Assembly: GCF_013004065.1 (NCBI RefSeq)
Contig: NZ_CP053084.1
Coordinates: 248,001 to 312,000 of the forward strand
DNA: 64,000 nucleotides
Direction of reading: 5' to 3'
From: Limnobacter sp. SAORIC-580
GTDB lineage: Bacteria; Pseudomonadota; Gammaproteobacteria; Burkholderiales; Burkholderiaceae_B
Each line of letters opens with the position of its first letter. Within the stretch, counting starts at the first letter, position 1. Made by a program: the position numbers and the translations under genes. Positions 1 through 9,475 of this stretch are shown one piece after another. Under the pieces are notes generated by a model. That model had not been told where the DNA came from and did not search any database. It saw nothing but the letters and a program-made list of their open reading frames with translations.

Positions 1-192
1 CTGGACGCGCAATCCAGACGGAAGTTTTCACAAACCATTTAGTCCGGATGGTTGTTTGATATTGGCGAAAATCGGCCATTTGCCGACCTAGGTGTTTGTG
101 TGTCAAATTAGTGACTTGTCTCTTAGTAGGTTTCACCTCATCTTAAGCACCGGCAGCTTGGTAACAGTACCAAACCCAATTGGACTGTCGCC

Positions 193-2622
193 ATGTTGTA
201 CACCACCCGAATCCTTCTCCCTGCGCTTCTTGTTTCACTGCTGGCTGCATGCGGTGGCAATGACAACACCACCCCTCCCACACGGGTAGAGGGTCAGGAA
301 ACCTCTCCCACGCTAAGCGCCGGAAGCAATCAGCAAGCCGCAGAGCGAAGCACCATTGAGCTGCGCGCCACGGTGCAAAACACGGATCAGAATTCTGTGG
401 TGGCTTATGCCTGGTTTCCTGCCAGTGAAGAAACCGTGTTCTTTGGTGATGCGGGTCGGTCGGATGAATCTGTTTTGAATCTGCAACTGCCCCAGGTCAA
501 CAACGACACCTCTGTTGAGTTTGTGGTGCAAGCCCAGCTTTCCAGCGGCACTGTGCTTGAGGACCGTGTTCAGGTCACCATTCAAAACACCTTCGACAAC
601 GCCTTGCCCGTGGTCAATACCAATGCGCTGCCTATTCAAGCCGATAACCGGCTAATGGCCAGCGCCTGTGATTCCACCGATTCCGATGGCACCATTCAAA
701 CTTACCAATGGCGCAATGAAACCCTGAATATTCAATACGAAGAAACAAGCTGCAACTTGAATGTGCAACTGCCCAATTCGCCTGAATCTCAAACTTACAC
801 CTTGCGGGCCATTGCAATTGACAACGAGGCGGGCTTGGGCTTCAAACTGTTCAATGTCACCACCCCCCAGCGCCCAGCCAACACTGCACCGGTGATTCAA
901 AACGCCAGTGCATTGCCTGAACCCGTGCGTCCCGGTGAAACTTTGAACTTGCAAGTCAACGCCAGTGATGCCGATGGTGACACCCTGTTTTATCGCTGGA
1001 CACAAACCGATGGTGCGATGCTGGAAATAAGCAATGCAGACAAAGCCATGGCCCAGGTGCAAATTCCACCTGACCTGGCCAATCAAACCTTAAGCTTCCG
1101 CATTGAAGTGTCAGACCGAGCCAATTTCCAAACCTCGGTCAGCCAACGCAGCGTGGATGCCAGCGTGCGCAGCAACACCAGCAATAACGCAGGTCTTCTG
1201 GAGTGCCTGCAAGACCCCACGCGCGTGGGTTGTCCCCTGGCCGGTTTGTTGACTGCGCCTCCCCTCGGTGCTCAACAACCGAGCAGTGCGCAGTTTTCAG
1301 CTGGGCAGTGCACTCCCTTTTATGGCGGTGGTGTGAATGGGCAAGGCTACTCCCACTTGTTGGGTGCCATGCACGAGCACACCGCTTACTCGGATGGGCA
1401 GGCCAACACCGATCCGCTTCAGGTGTACCAGCAAACCCGAGAGCGCGGCATGGACTTTGTCATGTCCTCAGATCATTCCGACAATCTGGCTATTCCCCTG
1501 GCCTTGCCTGACACCGACAATTGCACTGACAACCCCTTGTCTTGCCTGATTTCCGATCCTGACAACTTGCCCAACAGCCTCACCAAGTGGCGCAGTACCT
1601 TGAACCAGGCCAATCAGGTGACTGGCGAGTCGCCTGGCCTGTTCACCGCCATGCGAGGTTTTGAATGGACATCTGACCGTTTTGGGCATGCCAATGTGTA
1701 CTTGAGTAAACACAATATCAACGCCAAGCTTGGCCCGGGCTATTTGGTGTCGATGGATTTGTTCTGGCAGTGGTTTGTGTTGTCGCCGCAATTGGGTGGC
1801 GGTGGAGATGGCCTCATGATATTCAATCACCCTGGCCGTGAAGATGCGCTGCATGGTGCCTTGTTGCAAATTGGTGAGGGCGTGGGCCAGGCCACACGCA
1901 TGGCTGGCGCGCTGAATGCATTGAATGTGTTTCAGCAAGGCGACCCGGCTTACGCCTTTAACGACTTCAAATACGTGGCACCTGCCGACTACCGCGTGGT
2001 GGGCCTGGAGGTGTTTGGCAAAGGCGATGAATACGACACCGATGGCAAGTTTGGCTCGTGGTATGGCCACGCACTGGACAAGGGTTGGTACTTGGGGCCA
2101 GCCGGTTCGGAAGACCACCATGCCACAGACTGGGGCGGTAGCAGTTTGCCCAAGACAGTCGCAATTACACGCGCCAACAACCAGGCTGACATTCGCGAAG
2201 CTTTCCTGGCTCGTCGCTTTTACACTGTGGCTCAAAATGAAAATGCCTTGCGCATGACCTTTGAAGCCGTTCAAGCCTCCACGCGAGGCCAGCAACGCCT
2301 GCCCATGGGCTCGCGCATTGGTACACAGGACAACACCGTTCAATTTGAAGTCAGCGTTCGCAGCACGCAAGCCATGGACCCTTTGCAAGGCATGTCGTTT
2401 GAACTGTTCAGCTCACAGTCAGGTCCGGGCACCAACGAGGCGCAGCGCTACCTGCCCCTGCAAACCCAGACCGGGAAAAACGGACGCTTCACGGTAAGCC
2501 CAGCCGATGGAAAGAATTGGTATTTCGTGCGCGTAAAACGGGGCGATCGAATTGTGGCGGTGAGTGCACCGATCTGGATATTCAAAGGAAGCGAGCCGCT
2601 GCCAGAATGTGCAGCGCTTTAA
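193..2622 (+). CDS. Lipoprotein with PKD-like domains and a PHP/DUF3604-type metallohydrolase domain
   Basis: Predicted outer-membrane or periplasmic lipoprotein of 809 residues. The N-terminus is a lipoprotein signal with the lipobox LLAAC (Cys about residue 20), followed by a Thr/Pro-rich linker. Residues about 40-330 contain three PKD/cadherin-like beta-sandwich units, the last with the Ca-binding-like stretch NASDADGDTL. The C-terminal half carries a PHP-like metal site: MHEHTAYSDGQ near residue 393, then SSDHSDN near 428, and later NHPG and GSEDHH. This order resembles DUF3604 / CehA-McbA-type metallohydrolases. Substrate unknown. It starts at ATG 193 with a weak ribosome site. Its stop codon shares the palindrome TTAA with the stop of the convergent gene. 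Fold assignment is fairly safe; enzymatic role is inference. Confidence 0.8.
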   Translation: MLYTTRILLPALLVSLLAACGGNDNTTPPTRVEGQETSPTLSAGSNQQAAERSTIELRATVQNTDQNSVVAYAWFPASEETVFFGDAGRSDESVLNLQLPQVNNDTSVEFVVQAQLSSGTVLEDRVQVTIQNTFDNALPVVNTNALPIQADNRLMASACDSTDSDGTIQTYQWRNETLNIQYEETSCNLNVQLPNSPESQTYTLRAIAIDNEAGLGFKLFNVTTPQRPANTAPVIQNASALPEPVRPGETLNLQVNASDADGDTLFYRWTQTDGAMLEISNADKAMAQVQIPPDLANQTLSFRIEVSDRANFQTSVSQRSVDASVRSNTSNNAGLLECLQDPTRVGCPLAGLLTAPPLGAQQPSSAQFSAGQCTPFYGGGVNGQGYSHLLGAMHEHTAYSDGQANTDPLQVYQQTRERGMDFVMSSDHSDNLAIPLALPDTDNCTDNPLSCLISDPDNLPNSLTKWRSTLNQANQVTGESPGLFTAMRGFEWTSDRFGHANVYLSKHNINAKLGPGYLVSMDLFWQWFVLSPQLGGGGDGLMIFNHPGREDALHGALLQIGEGVGQATRMAGALNALNVFQQGDPAYAFNDFKYVAPADYRVVGLEVFGKGDEYDTDGKFGSWYGHALDKGWYLGPAGSEDHHATDWGGSSLPKTVAITRANNQADIREAFLARRFYTVAQNENALRMTFEAVQASTRGQQRLPMGSRIGTQDNTVQFEVSVRSTQAMDPLQGMSFELFSSQSGPGTNEAQRYLPLQTQTGKNGRFTVSPADGKNWYFVRVKRGDRIVAVSAPIWIFKGSEPLPECAAL

Positions 2623-3278
2623 AACTCCTCAGCCCACTTTCGAAACTGGTTGAGCGAACCCTTGAACAAATGGTCAATGTCGGCCAAATGTTCATCAACA
2701 AATTCCCGCACCATTGAACTGGTGCTGGCAGGCTCTACGCGCAGGTGGGCCTCGCACTGGCCGTCTGCAGTGCTCACCCGCATGTTCAGTTTGTGGGCAA
2801 TGCGCAGCATGGCTTCGTTGTCCATCAGGGTGTAAATAAACAGCATTTCAATGCCTTCGTTGCGTGCCCTGCGCAAAGCCCTTTGAAACAGCAGCGTACC
2901 CAGGCCATGCCCCCGCATATTGGCGTCCAGCGACAAACCCAATTCCGCACCCTTTGGGGCTGTGCTGTCTTTGGGCTGGTTCAGTTCAGCCAAATGCACC
3001 ACGCCCAGCAGTACTTCATCACGCCCGAAAATGCCAAACACGGAGTCGCGCTCAAAATCAATGCTGGCGGTGTATTTCGCAATTGCGGCATCTCCCAGCG
3101 CATAACTAAAGCGCAAACGGCGATCCGTTTCATTCAGGGCCAGCAAGTGTGCAAGAATTAAAGGGCGGTGTGAATCATCCAGTTCCACAATCGGAACTTT
3201 GGACAGGCCCAGAATGGACGCGGCCCTGCGCCCCAAGACGCTGGGAATATCAAACCATTCAATGGGCTCTGACGACAT
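2619..3278 (-). CDS. GNAT family N-acetyltransferase
   Basis: Cytoplasmic acetyl-CoA dependent N-acetyltransferase of 219 residues; the acceptor cannot be told from sequence. The acetyl-CoA binding loop is visible as [19 protein letters not shown] in the C-terminal half, after the beta-strand GAELGLSLD, the usual motif A arrangement. I chose ATG at 3278 (MSSEPIEW) because the longer frame upstream begins inside the divergent lipB region and its extra 36 residues look non-coding. The N-terminal part ([19 protein letters not shown]) is typical of bacterial GNATs annotated only at family level. It is transcribed divergently from lipB with about 45 bp between the starts. Confidence 0.85.
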   Translation of the reverse strand: MSSEPIEWFDIPSVLGRRAASILGLSKVPIVELDDSHRPLILAHLLALNETDRRLRFSYALGDAAIAKYTASIDFERDSVFGIFGRDEVLLGVVHLAELNQPKDSTAPKGAELGLSLDANMRGHGLGTLLFQRALRRARNEGIEMLFIYTLMDNEAMLRIAHKLNMRVSTADGQCEAHLRVEPASTSSMVREFVDEHLADIDHLFKGSLNQFRKWAEEF

Positions 3279-3323
3279 GATGAACTCGACTGCGAAATTG
3301 TGAAAAATCGGAAATATGCCTAC

Positions 3324-4031
3324 ATGATCCACCAACAAGAAAGCAAGCCGCAACCCAATACCCTGCAAGTTGGAGTACCACTTCAAATTCGCGAATTGGG
3401 TTTGGTGGACTATTTGCCCACCTGGGAAGCCATGCGAAATTTCACAGATGCCCGTTCAGAACAGCTCAACGGCCCAATGAGCGACGAGATCTGGATTTGT
3501 GAACACCCCCCTGTGTTCACTTTGGGCCTTGCTGGCGACCCGGCGCATATGTTGCAACGCAGCAACATACCCTTGGTGAATACCGACCGTGGGGGGCAAA
3601 TCACCTACCACGGCCCTGGCCAAATTGTTATTTATCCGCTTTTGGACCTTCGCCGCTTTGGTTTGAAGGTGCGAGAGTACGTTCAATTGCTTGAGCAAAG
3701 CATAATTGACGCCTTGGTGCAGGTGGGTGTGGCGGATGCCCAACGCAAACCAAACGCCCCTGGCGTGTACACCCAGCACCATGGCAGCCTCGCCAAAATT
3801 GCCGCCCTGGGCATCAAGATCCGCAAGGGGTGTAGCTATCACGGCCTGTCGCTGAATGTGGCCATGGATTTAAAGCCATTTCAGCAAATAAACCCCTGTG
3901 GTTACGCTGGTTTGGAAACAGTGGACTTGGCCACGATTGGTGTTAAAATTTCACAAGCTGAGATGCAAATGCATCTGATGAAATACCTGATTCAACACCT
4001 TGAAGCCGCGCGATCCGCGGTGGCAAAGTAA
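3324..4031 (+). CDS. lipB: Octanoyltransferase LipB
   Basis: Transfers octanoyl groups from octanoyl-ACP to the lipoyl domains of 2-oxoacid dehydrogenases and the glycine cleavage H protein, the first step of endogenous lipoate synthesis. The family signature [20 protein letters not shown] is present, followed by the region of the catalytic Lys ([13 protein letters not shown]) and the catalytic Cys in NPCGYAGLE. Length of 235 residues is normal. The ATG at 3324 has a GGAAA about ten bases upstream; a GTG at 3300 would add eight residues without a visible ribosome site, so the exact start is uncertain. lipA follows 41 bp downstream, the usual operon order. Confidence 0.95.
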   Translation: MIHQQESKPQPNTLQVGVPLQIRELGLVDYLPTWEAMRNFTDARSEQLNGPMSDEIWICEHPPVFTLGLAGDPAHMLQRSNIPLVNTDRGGQITYHGPGQIVIYPLLDLRRFGLKVREYVQLLEQSIIDALVQVGVADAQRKPNAPGVYTQHHGSLAKIAALGIKIRKGCSYHGLSLNVAMDLKPFQQINPCGYAGLETVDLATIGVKISQAEMQMHLMKYLIQHLEAARSAVAK

Positions 4032-4072
4032 ACACATGGCCCCAATCACCCAAAGGCCAGGGAGCAAAAAAC

Positions 4073-5056
4073 GTGTCCGAGATCAATGAAAAGTCCGCTG
4101 TGGCCAAAGAACTGAGCGCAGTCAGCGATCCGACCGTCAAGCAAAAAGCAGCCGCGAAAACCGCTCGAATTCCCATCAAGATTGTGCCCTTCGAGCAGTT
4201 GAAAAAACCCAGCTGGATCCGCGTGAAGGCTGGCTCGCCGTCGACCCGTTTCTATGAAATCAAGGAAATTCTGCGCGAGCACAAACTGCACACCGTGTGC
4301 GAAGAGGCTTCTTGCCCCAACATTGGTGAGTGCTTTGGCAAAGGCACCGCCACCTTCATGATCATGGGCGACAAGTGCACCCGCCGTTGCCCCTTCTGCG
4401 ATGTGGGCCATGGCCGCCCCGATCCGCTCGATGAAAACGAACCCCTGAATTTGGCAAAAACCATTGCCGCCTTGCGTTTGAACTACGTGGTCATTACCAG
4501 CGTAGACCGCGATGATCTGCGTGATGGTGGCGCCGGCCATTTTGTGGCCTGTATTGAAAAAACCCGTGAATTGTCGCCCAACACCAAAATCGAAATTCTG
4601 GTGCCCGACTTCCGGGGTCGCCTGGACCGTGCGCTGGGAATTTTGAATGCCGCCCCGCCCGATGTAATGAACCACAACCTGGAAACCACCGAGCGCCTGT
4701 ACAAAGAAGCCCGCCCTGGTTCAGATTACAAACACTCGCTGAAGCTGCTGCAAGAATTCAAAAAAGCGCACCCCGACACGCCCACCAAAAGCGGCATCAT
4801 GGTGGGCTTGGGCGAAACCGATGAAGAAATTTTGCAAGTGATGCGCGACATGCGCGAGCACCAGGTGGACATGATCACGATTGGCCAATACCTGGCACCC
4901 TCAGGCCACCACTTGCCCGTGCGCCGCTATGTGCACCCCGATGTATTCAAAATGTTTGAAGAGAAAGCCTACGAAATGGGCTTCACGCACGCAGCCGTTG
5001 GGGCAATGGTTCGCAGTTCATACCATGCGGATGAACAGGCGCACGGTTTGGTGTAA
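4073..5056 (+). CDS. lipA: Lipoyl synthase LipA (radical SAM)
   Basis: Inserts two sulfur atoms into the octanoyl chain left by LipB, producing lipoyl groups. Both iron-sulfur motifs are visible: the auxiliary cluster ligands in [12 protein letters not shown] and the radical-SAM CX3CX2C in CTRRCPFC. The conserved C-terminal [10 protein letters not shown] supplies the Ser that binds the auxiliary cluster. Start is GTG 4073, supported by GGGAG eight bases upstream; there is no better ATG. The N-terminus carries a family-variable extension of about 50 residues. The last 74 bases overlap a convergent small gene. Confidence 0.97.
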   Translation: MSEINEKSAVAKELSAVSDPTVKQKAAAKTARIPIKIVPFEQLKKPSWIRVKAGSPSTRFYEIKEILREHKLHTVCEEASCPNIGECFGKGTATFMIMGDKCTRRCPFCDVGHGRPDPLDENEPLNLAKTIAALRLNYVVITSVDRDDLRDGGAGHFVACIEKTRELSPNTKIEILVPDFRGRLDRALGILNAAPPDVMNHNLETTERLYKEARPGSDYKHSLKLLQEFKKAHPDTPTKSGIMVGLGETDEEILQVMRDMREHQVDMITIGQYLAPSGHHLPVRRYVHPDVFKMFEEKAYEMGFTHAAVGAMVRSSYHADEQAHGLV

Positions 5057-5411
5057 CAAAACGCTCACCGTGCCTGCGTTTTAGAATTCGCTTCAATTCA
5101 ATTCGGTGAATATCGGCTTGCACCCGTTTCAGGTGCCGAATAAATGCATAGCGGGCCAGCGTGCCCAGGGCAAAGGCACCACCCACGGCATACATAGTGA
5201 ATATCAAAAGGTACAGAAAAATTTCTGTGCCTTCTATGGCGTGCAGTACAGTACTCAAAATGTAAATTGAGTCCAGAAAAACTATAGTCATCAAACCCAA
5301 AGTAATCGACACACTGATTTGTTTGGCTTGTCGCTTGGCCAGTAACAGGGCTTCCAGCTTGTCAATTTCGACCTCACTCACCGTACACCCCACCACATTG
5401 AATCTTGCCAA
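4983..5411 (-). CDS. Small predicted inner-membrane protein, unknown function
   Basis: I do not recognise the family. The frame encodes 142 residues with two clear transmembrane stretches (about 36-58, [19 protein letters not shown], and 65-90, [20 protein letters not shown]), a short acidic N-terminal helix ([20 protein letters not shown]) and a basic helical C-terminal half rich in Arg and Lys. The frame start is TTG at 5411 with GAGG nine bases upstream; in-frame GTG codons at 5396 and 5393 are alternatives. The final 24 codons lie antisense to the end of lipA, so the true C-terminus deserves caution. Hydrophobicity pattern and charge flanking make it more than a random frame. Confidence 0.55.
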   Translation of the reverse strand: MARFNVVGCTVSEVEIDKLEALLLAKRQAKQISVSITLGLMTIVFLDSIYILSTVLHAIEGTEIFLYLLIFTMYAVGGAFALGTLARYAFIRHLKRVQADIHRIELKRILKRRHGERFVTPNRAPVHPHGMNCEPLPQRLRA

Positions 5412-5569
5412 TTCCCGTGCCTCGTTGCGCGGACACGCATTGTCCGGCGCGCTTCAATTTCAGTCCATAGAGGGTTTGCTGCGATGCATCAGTAAAAGCA
5501 CCAAGAACGTGACTATCTGAGCATATTTGTCACGTAAACGGTGTACCCATTCAGCTGCTTTTTGTTCAG

Positions 5570-6040
5570 TTAATTGCGAAACTGCCCGGCACTGATAAAT
5601 TCTCCGAAGCGTTCACACCACACAACAGCCGCGCTGTATTGTTGCAAGTCGGTGTTGGGCGGAAGGTCGAGAATGAATCCGCCAAAGGTTTTTACCGACC
5701 CCACTTGCAGGGACTGGCTTTTGATCTCCAAAAAGCCCGCCTCGTCTTCCACAAATTTTGGCACCAGGTACAAGTAATAATCGGGCCCAGGTGAAAGCTC
5801 GCCCTCGAACACAGCCTGGCTGGCCGACAAGGTCAAACGGCCTTCTCCCCAATGCAAAAAGTCGCTGCCTTTCAAGTCGCGTTTGAATTCTGTCGAGAAC
5901 AGCGCTCCGCTTTGCGATGCGGTAATGGCCTCGGCGCCCGGGCTTTCAGGTTCTACAAGAATGGGCAGCAAATAAATGCCCAAGGCAACACCAACAATCA
6001 GCGCGCCGGCATGGGTAATCAACAGGAGAATTTTTTTCAT
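5570..6040 (-). CDS. DM13-domain protein, membrane-anchored
   Basis: A 156-residue protein with one N-terminal membrane anchor or uncleaved signal (ILLLITHAGALIVGVALGIYLLPIL) and an extracytoplasmic domain of about 110 residues. The pattern FSTEFKRDLKGSDFLHWGEGRLTL ... LSPGPDYYLYLVPKFV ... VGSVKTFGGFILDLPP ... YSAAVVWCERFGEFISAGQF is that of the DM13 (electron-transfer-associated) domain, including the single Cys near the C-terminal end in VVWCERF that is conserved in this domain. Role is unknown; DM13 domains have been proposed to act in redox chemistry. It stands alone, followed in the same direction by no close gene. Confidence 0.8.
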   Translation of the reverse strand: MKKILLLITHAGALIVGVALGIYLLPILVEPESPGAEAITASQSGALFSTEFKRDLKGSDFLHWGEGRLTLSASQAVFEGELSPGPDYYLYLVPKFVEDEAGFLEIKSQSLQVGSVKTFGGFILDLPPNTDLQQYSAAVVWCERFGEFISAGQFRN

Positions 6041-6117
6041 GGTGCTTCAAGCCCTCAGGGAGTGAACTTGTCAATTCGCTCCCTGGGCTCAAAACGTTTC
6101 ACATGCAGATGAATAAT

Positions 6118-7125
6118 TTACAGTTCACGCTTGTCGGCGCACTCGCCCAAGCTTGCGTCTAGCCGGCAACGAATACGCTTCAAAATTTTCATCATCTCGG
6201 GATCGTAGAAGCCGTCTGCGGTCATTTGAATTCGGGATTCACGCATCAGCACATCGTACTTTTCGCGATCACCGGCAGGAATATCCAGCCATGCAGCAGC
6301 GGGCACGGCTTTCTCAGACGTATCGACCAAAGCAATGGCGCGTTCAAATTGTTGCTGAATCCAAACCCGCGACTTTTGCCCAAAGCCCTCGGGAAATTTG
6401 TCTTTGCGGATCAAAATATTCGCGGTTAGCTGCACCAAGGGAAAGCGGTAAATACCACCCTTGCTGCCAATGCCTTTGTACAATTCAAGCGGCTGGTAAG
6501 CAATGGCCGGTGCAGCAATAATGTCCACCTGCCCGTTGTTGAATTTTGTGCCAAAGTTGATCACCTCGCTGGCCACGGGTTGCGCGCCCAACTGTTGCAC
6601 CATTTTGGCTTGCGATTTGTCGTAGTCCAGCACCGCAATTTTTTTGCCCGCCGCTTTTTCAACTGAATTAATGGCCCTGTCGTTCACCATCACATAGGCG
6701 GCACCAATGGGCAAAATACCCGCCACTTCAAACAGGCCCGAGGTCATTTTGTCATTCAGCTTTGGGCTGCTCATCAGGTCAATTACCGTGCGCAGGTGCT
6801 TGTAGGTGGGCACAGCGCCAATGGAGTCGATGCTGCCCACAAACTTGTTGAACTGCCTGCCACGCAAAGTAGAAATGGCTGCCGCATCGCATTTGCCGGT
6901 TTTGAAATCTTCGGCGGCAAGGCGTTCGTCGACATACGCTTCCAGTTCAATATTGGCACCCCAGCCCTTGGCTGCCACTGCATAATCGCGCGCTTGCGCA
7001 AAAGCGGGCCCACTGCGCCCTGCAATGTCGAAAATACACATTTTGATGGTGGAGGCTTGGGCTTGTGCTGGGAAAGCGAGGCTGGCGCCCAGCAATACGA
7101 GTGCTGCAGCTTTGGTGGTGTTCAT
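6118..7125 (-). CDS. Putative periplasmic solute-binding protein (DUF6091/TRAP-DctP-like)
   Basis: Exported 335-residue protein with signal peptide ending PAQAQA (about residue 24). The mature part begins STIKMCIFDIAGRSGPAF and continues with FKTGKCDAAAISTLRGRQFNKFVGSIDSIG, the pattern of the family annotated as putative solute-binding protein (DUF6091), whose fold is related to TRAP-type binding proteins. The ligand cannot be predicted. No TRAP membrane subunits lie next to it; the neighbours are the DM13 gene and the end of the T6SS kinase gene. It ends with a Cys-rich tail (RCRLDASLGECADK) that could form a disulfide in the periplasm. Confidence 0.75.
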   Translation of the reverse strand: MNTTKAAALVLLGASLAFPAQAQASTIKMCIFDIAGRSGPAFAQARDYAVAAKGWGANIELEAYVDERLAAEDFKTGKCDAAAISTLRGRQFNKFVGSIDSIGAVPTYKHLRTVIDLMSSPKLNDKMTSGLFEVAGILPIGAAYVMVNDRAINSVEKAAGKKIAVLDYDKSQAKMVQQLGAQPVASEVINFGTKFNNGQVDIIAAPAIAYQPLELYKGIGSKGGIYRFPLVQLTANILIRKDKFPEGFGQKSRVWIQQQFERAIALVDTSEKAVPAAAWLDIPAGDREKYDVLMRESRIQMTADGFYDPEMMKILKRIRCRLDASLGECADKREL

Positions 7126-7196
7126 GTCGTCTCCGGTAATTTTGGGCTTTTTTTGTAATGTTTCAGCCCTTGAGGAAATTTCATTCTACAGAAGAA

Positions 7197-8870
7197 TTAA
7201 TCCACTTCATGCACTGAGAACCAGGCTGCTGCCAGTCTGTCAGTGCAACTGGTGTTGGCGCAGGGGCTGATTCCCTCTAGCGCTTGAACCAGTGGGCCGC
7301 TGTGCGGCGGGTCCGCAGGAATCAAGCCGAATCCGTAGTGGTCCTGAAAGTTCAGGTGCCCGTAGTCTCTTGGCTGTTCTGTCACCACCACCAGGAACTG
7401 GTTTTCTCCGGCAGGGCCTGCGGCTTGAATGGGTTCATTGGCTGGAGGCAACGGCATAGGCTTGTTGGCTTCAATGGCCAAGGCTGGTACGCGAACATTT
7501 GGCAACAACTGAATCAGAGAGTTGTCACTGGCACGAACATACACCGCCACAAAACCCGAAACAGGGGACTCAAGCTGAAAGCGCAACAGATCTTTACCAA
7601 TTTTCAGTGTTGTTTGCTCCATTTGAATAGTGAGCGCACTGTCAGCTTTGTCAATCACGGCTTGAAATGATGGGTCCAAATTGTTGGTCAGCGCCGGGCC
7701 GATTTGTATGGTGTCTGATGAAGGTACCGTTGCTTGAACAACAGCAGTCTTTGTGGTGTCAGCGTTTTCCTCCAAGGGCGGAGCATTTAGATCAAAAATG
7801 AATACTGCAAGCAGCGCGGTAAAGGCAATCGCAGCTGCAATCACGCTGCCTCCACGCTTCATCGACTTCGTTGAATGAAGTCGTTTGGGTGGTGCTTCCG
7901 GTTGGGGGTGGGCTGCCTGATCATACAGGCTCAGAATGTCTTGTGTTTCGGTTTGCAAAGCCTGCCGAAACAGCGACATGCTGGCGGTGCGGTCTTGTGG
8001 CTGCACTGCCAGTGCATCGTCAATGGCCTTTTTTACATGCGGGCTGTAGGGCAATTCCGGTCGTTCATGCAAGGGCAGGTAGCTGTCATTCACCAGTCGC
8101 CCGACTGAAGAAGGCGGTGTTTTTCCGGTCATCAAGAAGTGAGCAACCGCTGCCAGTGCGTACACATCTGTCCAGGCACCTTGGGTCATGGAAGGCACTT
8201 CGGCATACTGCTCAATCGGTGCGTAACTCGCTTTGAGAATCACGGTGAATGGTTGCGACACGCTGCCAATGGCTCGGCGCGCTGCACCAAAGTCCAGCAA
8301 GATGGGCAGGTCAGTGTTGTCTTGAATAATAATGTTCTCTGGCGAAATATCCCGGTGATAGCACTGCTGCGAATGCATTACCTCCAGTGCCTCGGTCAAT
8401 ACAAGCAGCCAATTCACCAGTTGTTCCTGCGCCAGCGGGGCAGCGTGGTTTTCGGCATACTGTTTCAGGTTCATGCCTTGGTACAGTGGCATCACCATGT
8501 AAGCCGTTCCGGCCATTTCCCAAAACCGGTACACCTTCACCAGCGCAGCATGGTCAAATTGTGCCAGCAGGCGAGCTTCATTGATAAAACTTCGCATGCC
8601 AGCATCAAAGGTGCTTTTATGGCGTGCCTCACGCACTTTCACAGCGCCACCCGGAATGCGTTGGGCCAATGAAGCCGGCAAATACTCTTTCAAGGCCACT
8701 TGTCGTTCAAGCATTGGATCAAGTGCTTTGTACACAATCCCGAATCCACCCACGCCAATCACATCCTGAATCTCAAATCCTTCAATCCGTGTGCCAACAG
8801 GCAGCGGTTGCTGGCCTGAATCATTGGGTATCACAGGCGCAGCCTGAATAACGGTGTTCTCGTTCATCAT
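7197..8870 (-). CDS. T6SS-linked Ser/Thr protein kinase with membrane segment and DUF4384 domain (PpkA-like)
   Basis: Predicted transmembrane Hanks-type kinase of 557 residues, likely the PpkA-like kinase of the T6SS threonine-phosphorylation pathway. Visible: glycine loop GVGGFGIVYKA (about 37-47), the Lys in VALKEYLP, catalytic loop HRDISPENI (about 169) and DFG in LLDFGAARR (about 190). A single membrane helix lies near residue 340 (VIAAAIAFTALLAVFIF). The periplasmic C-terminus (about 430-540) resembles DUF4384, with FVAVYVRASDNSLIQLLPN. The start ATG 8870 overlaps the tagF stop by four bases (ATGA); a longer frame upstream is unlikely. The FHA and PP2C partners are encoded on the opposite arm of the locus. 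Confidence 0.9.
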   Translation of the reverse strand: MMNENTVIQAAPVIPNDSGQQPLPVGTRIEGFEIQDVIGVGGFGIVYKALDPMLERQVALKEYLPASLAQRIPGGAVKVREARHKSTFDAGMRSFINEARLLAQFDHAALVKVYRFWEMAGTAYMVMPLYQGMNLKQYAENHAAPLAQEQLVNWLLVLTEALEVMHSQQCYHRDISPENIIIQDNTDLPILLDFGAARRAIGSVSQPFTVILKASYAPIEQYAEVPSMTQGAWTDVYALAAVAHFLMTGKTPPSSVGRLVNDSYLPLHERPELPYSPHVKKAIDDALAVQPQDRTASMSLFRQALQTETQDILSLYDQAAHPQPEAPPKRLHSTKSMKRGGSVIAAAIAFTALLAVFIFDLNAPPLEENADTTKTAVVQATVPSSDTIQIGPALTNNLDPSFQAVIDKADSALTIQMEQTTLKIGKDLLRFQLESPVSGFVAVYVRASDNSLIQLLPNVRVPALAIEANKPMPLPPANEPIQAAGPAGENQFLVVVTEQPRDYGHLNFQDHYGFGLIPADPPHSGPLVQALEGISPCANTSCTDRLAAAWFSVHEVD

Positions 8871-9475
8871 GGTGCGGTGCCAAGTCCAAGCAAGGTATTG
8901 AAATCGTGGCTTGCAAGCAAGCCGTCGCATTGAAGTACTGCCTTGATTGCACCGCCGTAGTCAATTTCGAACCAATGGCTTTGTGCGTCTCCGACCTGAA
9001 TGGAATCTTTGCTTGCCGACTCATCCATACATAGCGCAAGAGATTCTGACTTCAATTCAAACTTGTTCAGGCACCAGTCCTCGTTCAAGGCATCCGCGCA
9101 CAAAGTGTGGGCTTGTTGAAACCACAGTGCGAGTGATTCAAAAGCAAGTTTATCCAGGCTGCATGAAGGCAGTTCTTGAAGCAAAACAAATGGAAATGCC
9201 CGCCCGGCTTTGTCGACCGAGGGCATCAAGACGCCGATCGCCGCATTGTTGTGAAACTCGGGTGTCACTCGTGAGCCCCACACAAATCCGTGTACAGGCA
9301 TTTGGAAATACGCGTTTGTCCACGCGCTTCCGTGTACCGCCTGGCCTTCTTGCATGGTGCTGCTCAGCCAAAGGTCAAGTGTTTCAAGTAGCCCGGCAGG
9401 CATGTTGTGGCTGCAAAAATCGCCCACACAGGGCAGTTTGCCAAACCAGCAAAGTTTTTCAGCATGGGTGTTCAT
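8867..9475 (-). CDS. tagF: T6SS-associated protein TagF
   Basis: A 202-residue cytoplasmic protein of the TagF family (T6SS-associated, DUF2094), which represses T6SS firing post-translationally in Pseudomonas aeruginosa. The hallmark N-terminus WFGKLPCVGDFCSHNMP is present (family pattern W/Y-GKLP-x-x-GDF), followed by the family's WTNAYFQMPVHGFVWG and GVLMPSVDKAGRAFPF. It is the stand-alone short form; in some bacteria TagF is fused to the PppA phosphatase, whereas here the PP2C gene is separate at 22.1 kb. It overlaps tssM by four bases and the kinase gene by four bases, so all are probably co-translated. Confidence 0.92.
   Translation of the reverse strand: MNTHAEKLCWFGKLPCVGDFCSHNMPAGLLETLDLWLSSTMQEGQAVHGSAWTNAYFQMPVHGFVWGSRVTPEFHNNAAIGVLMPSVDKAGRAFPFVLLQELPSCSLDKLAFESLALWFQQAHTLCADALNEDWCLNKFELKSESLALCMDESASKDSIQVGDAQSHWFEIDYGGAIKAVLQCDGLLASHDFNTLLGLGTAP

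Noticed and set aside
1..192. Promoter or RNA gene before the first coding region
   Set aside because: No recognisable -35/-10 pair, hairpin or conserved RNA pattern; only a weak ribosome site before ATG 193.
1468..2388. Minus-strand frame of 306 codons inside the PHP lipoprotein gene
   Set aside because: The sense frame has clear domains and motifs; the antisense frame has none and unusual composition.
5426..5452. GC-rich hairpin upstream of the small membrane protein gene as a riboswitch
   Set aside because: A simple imperfect hairpin (GCGCGGACA / TGTCCGGCGCGC) with no known riboswitch core; could be any structured leader.
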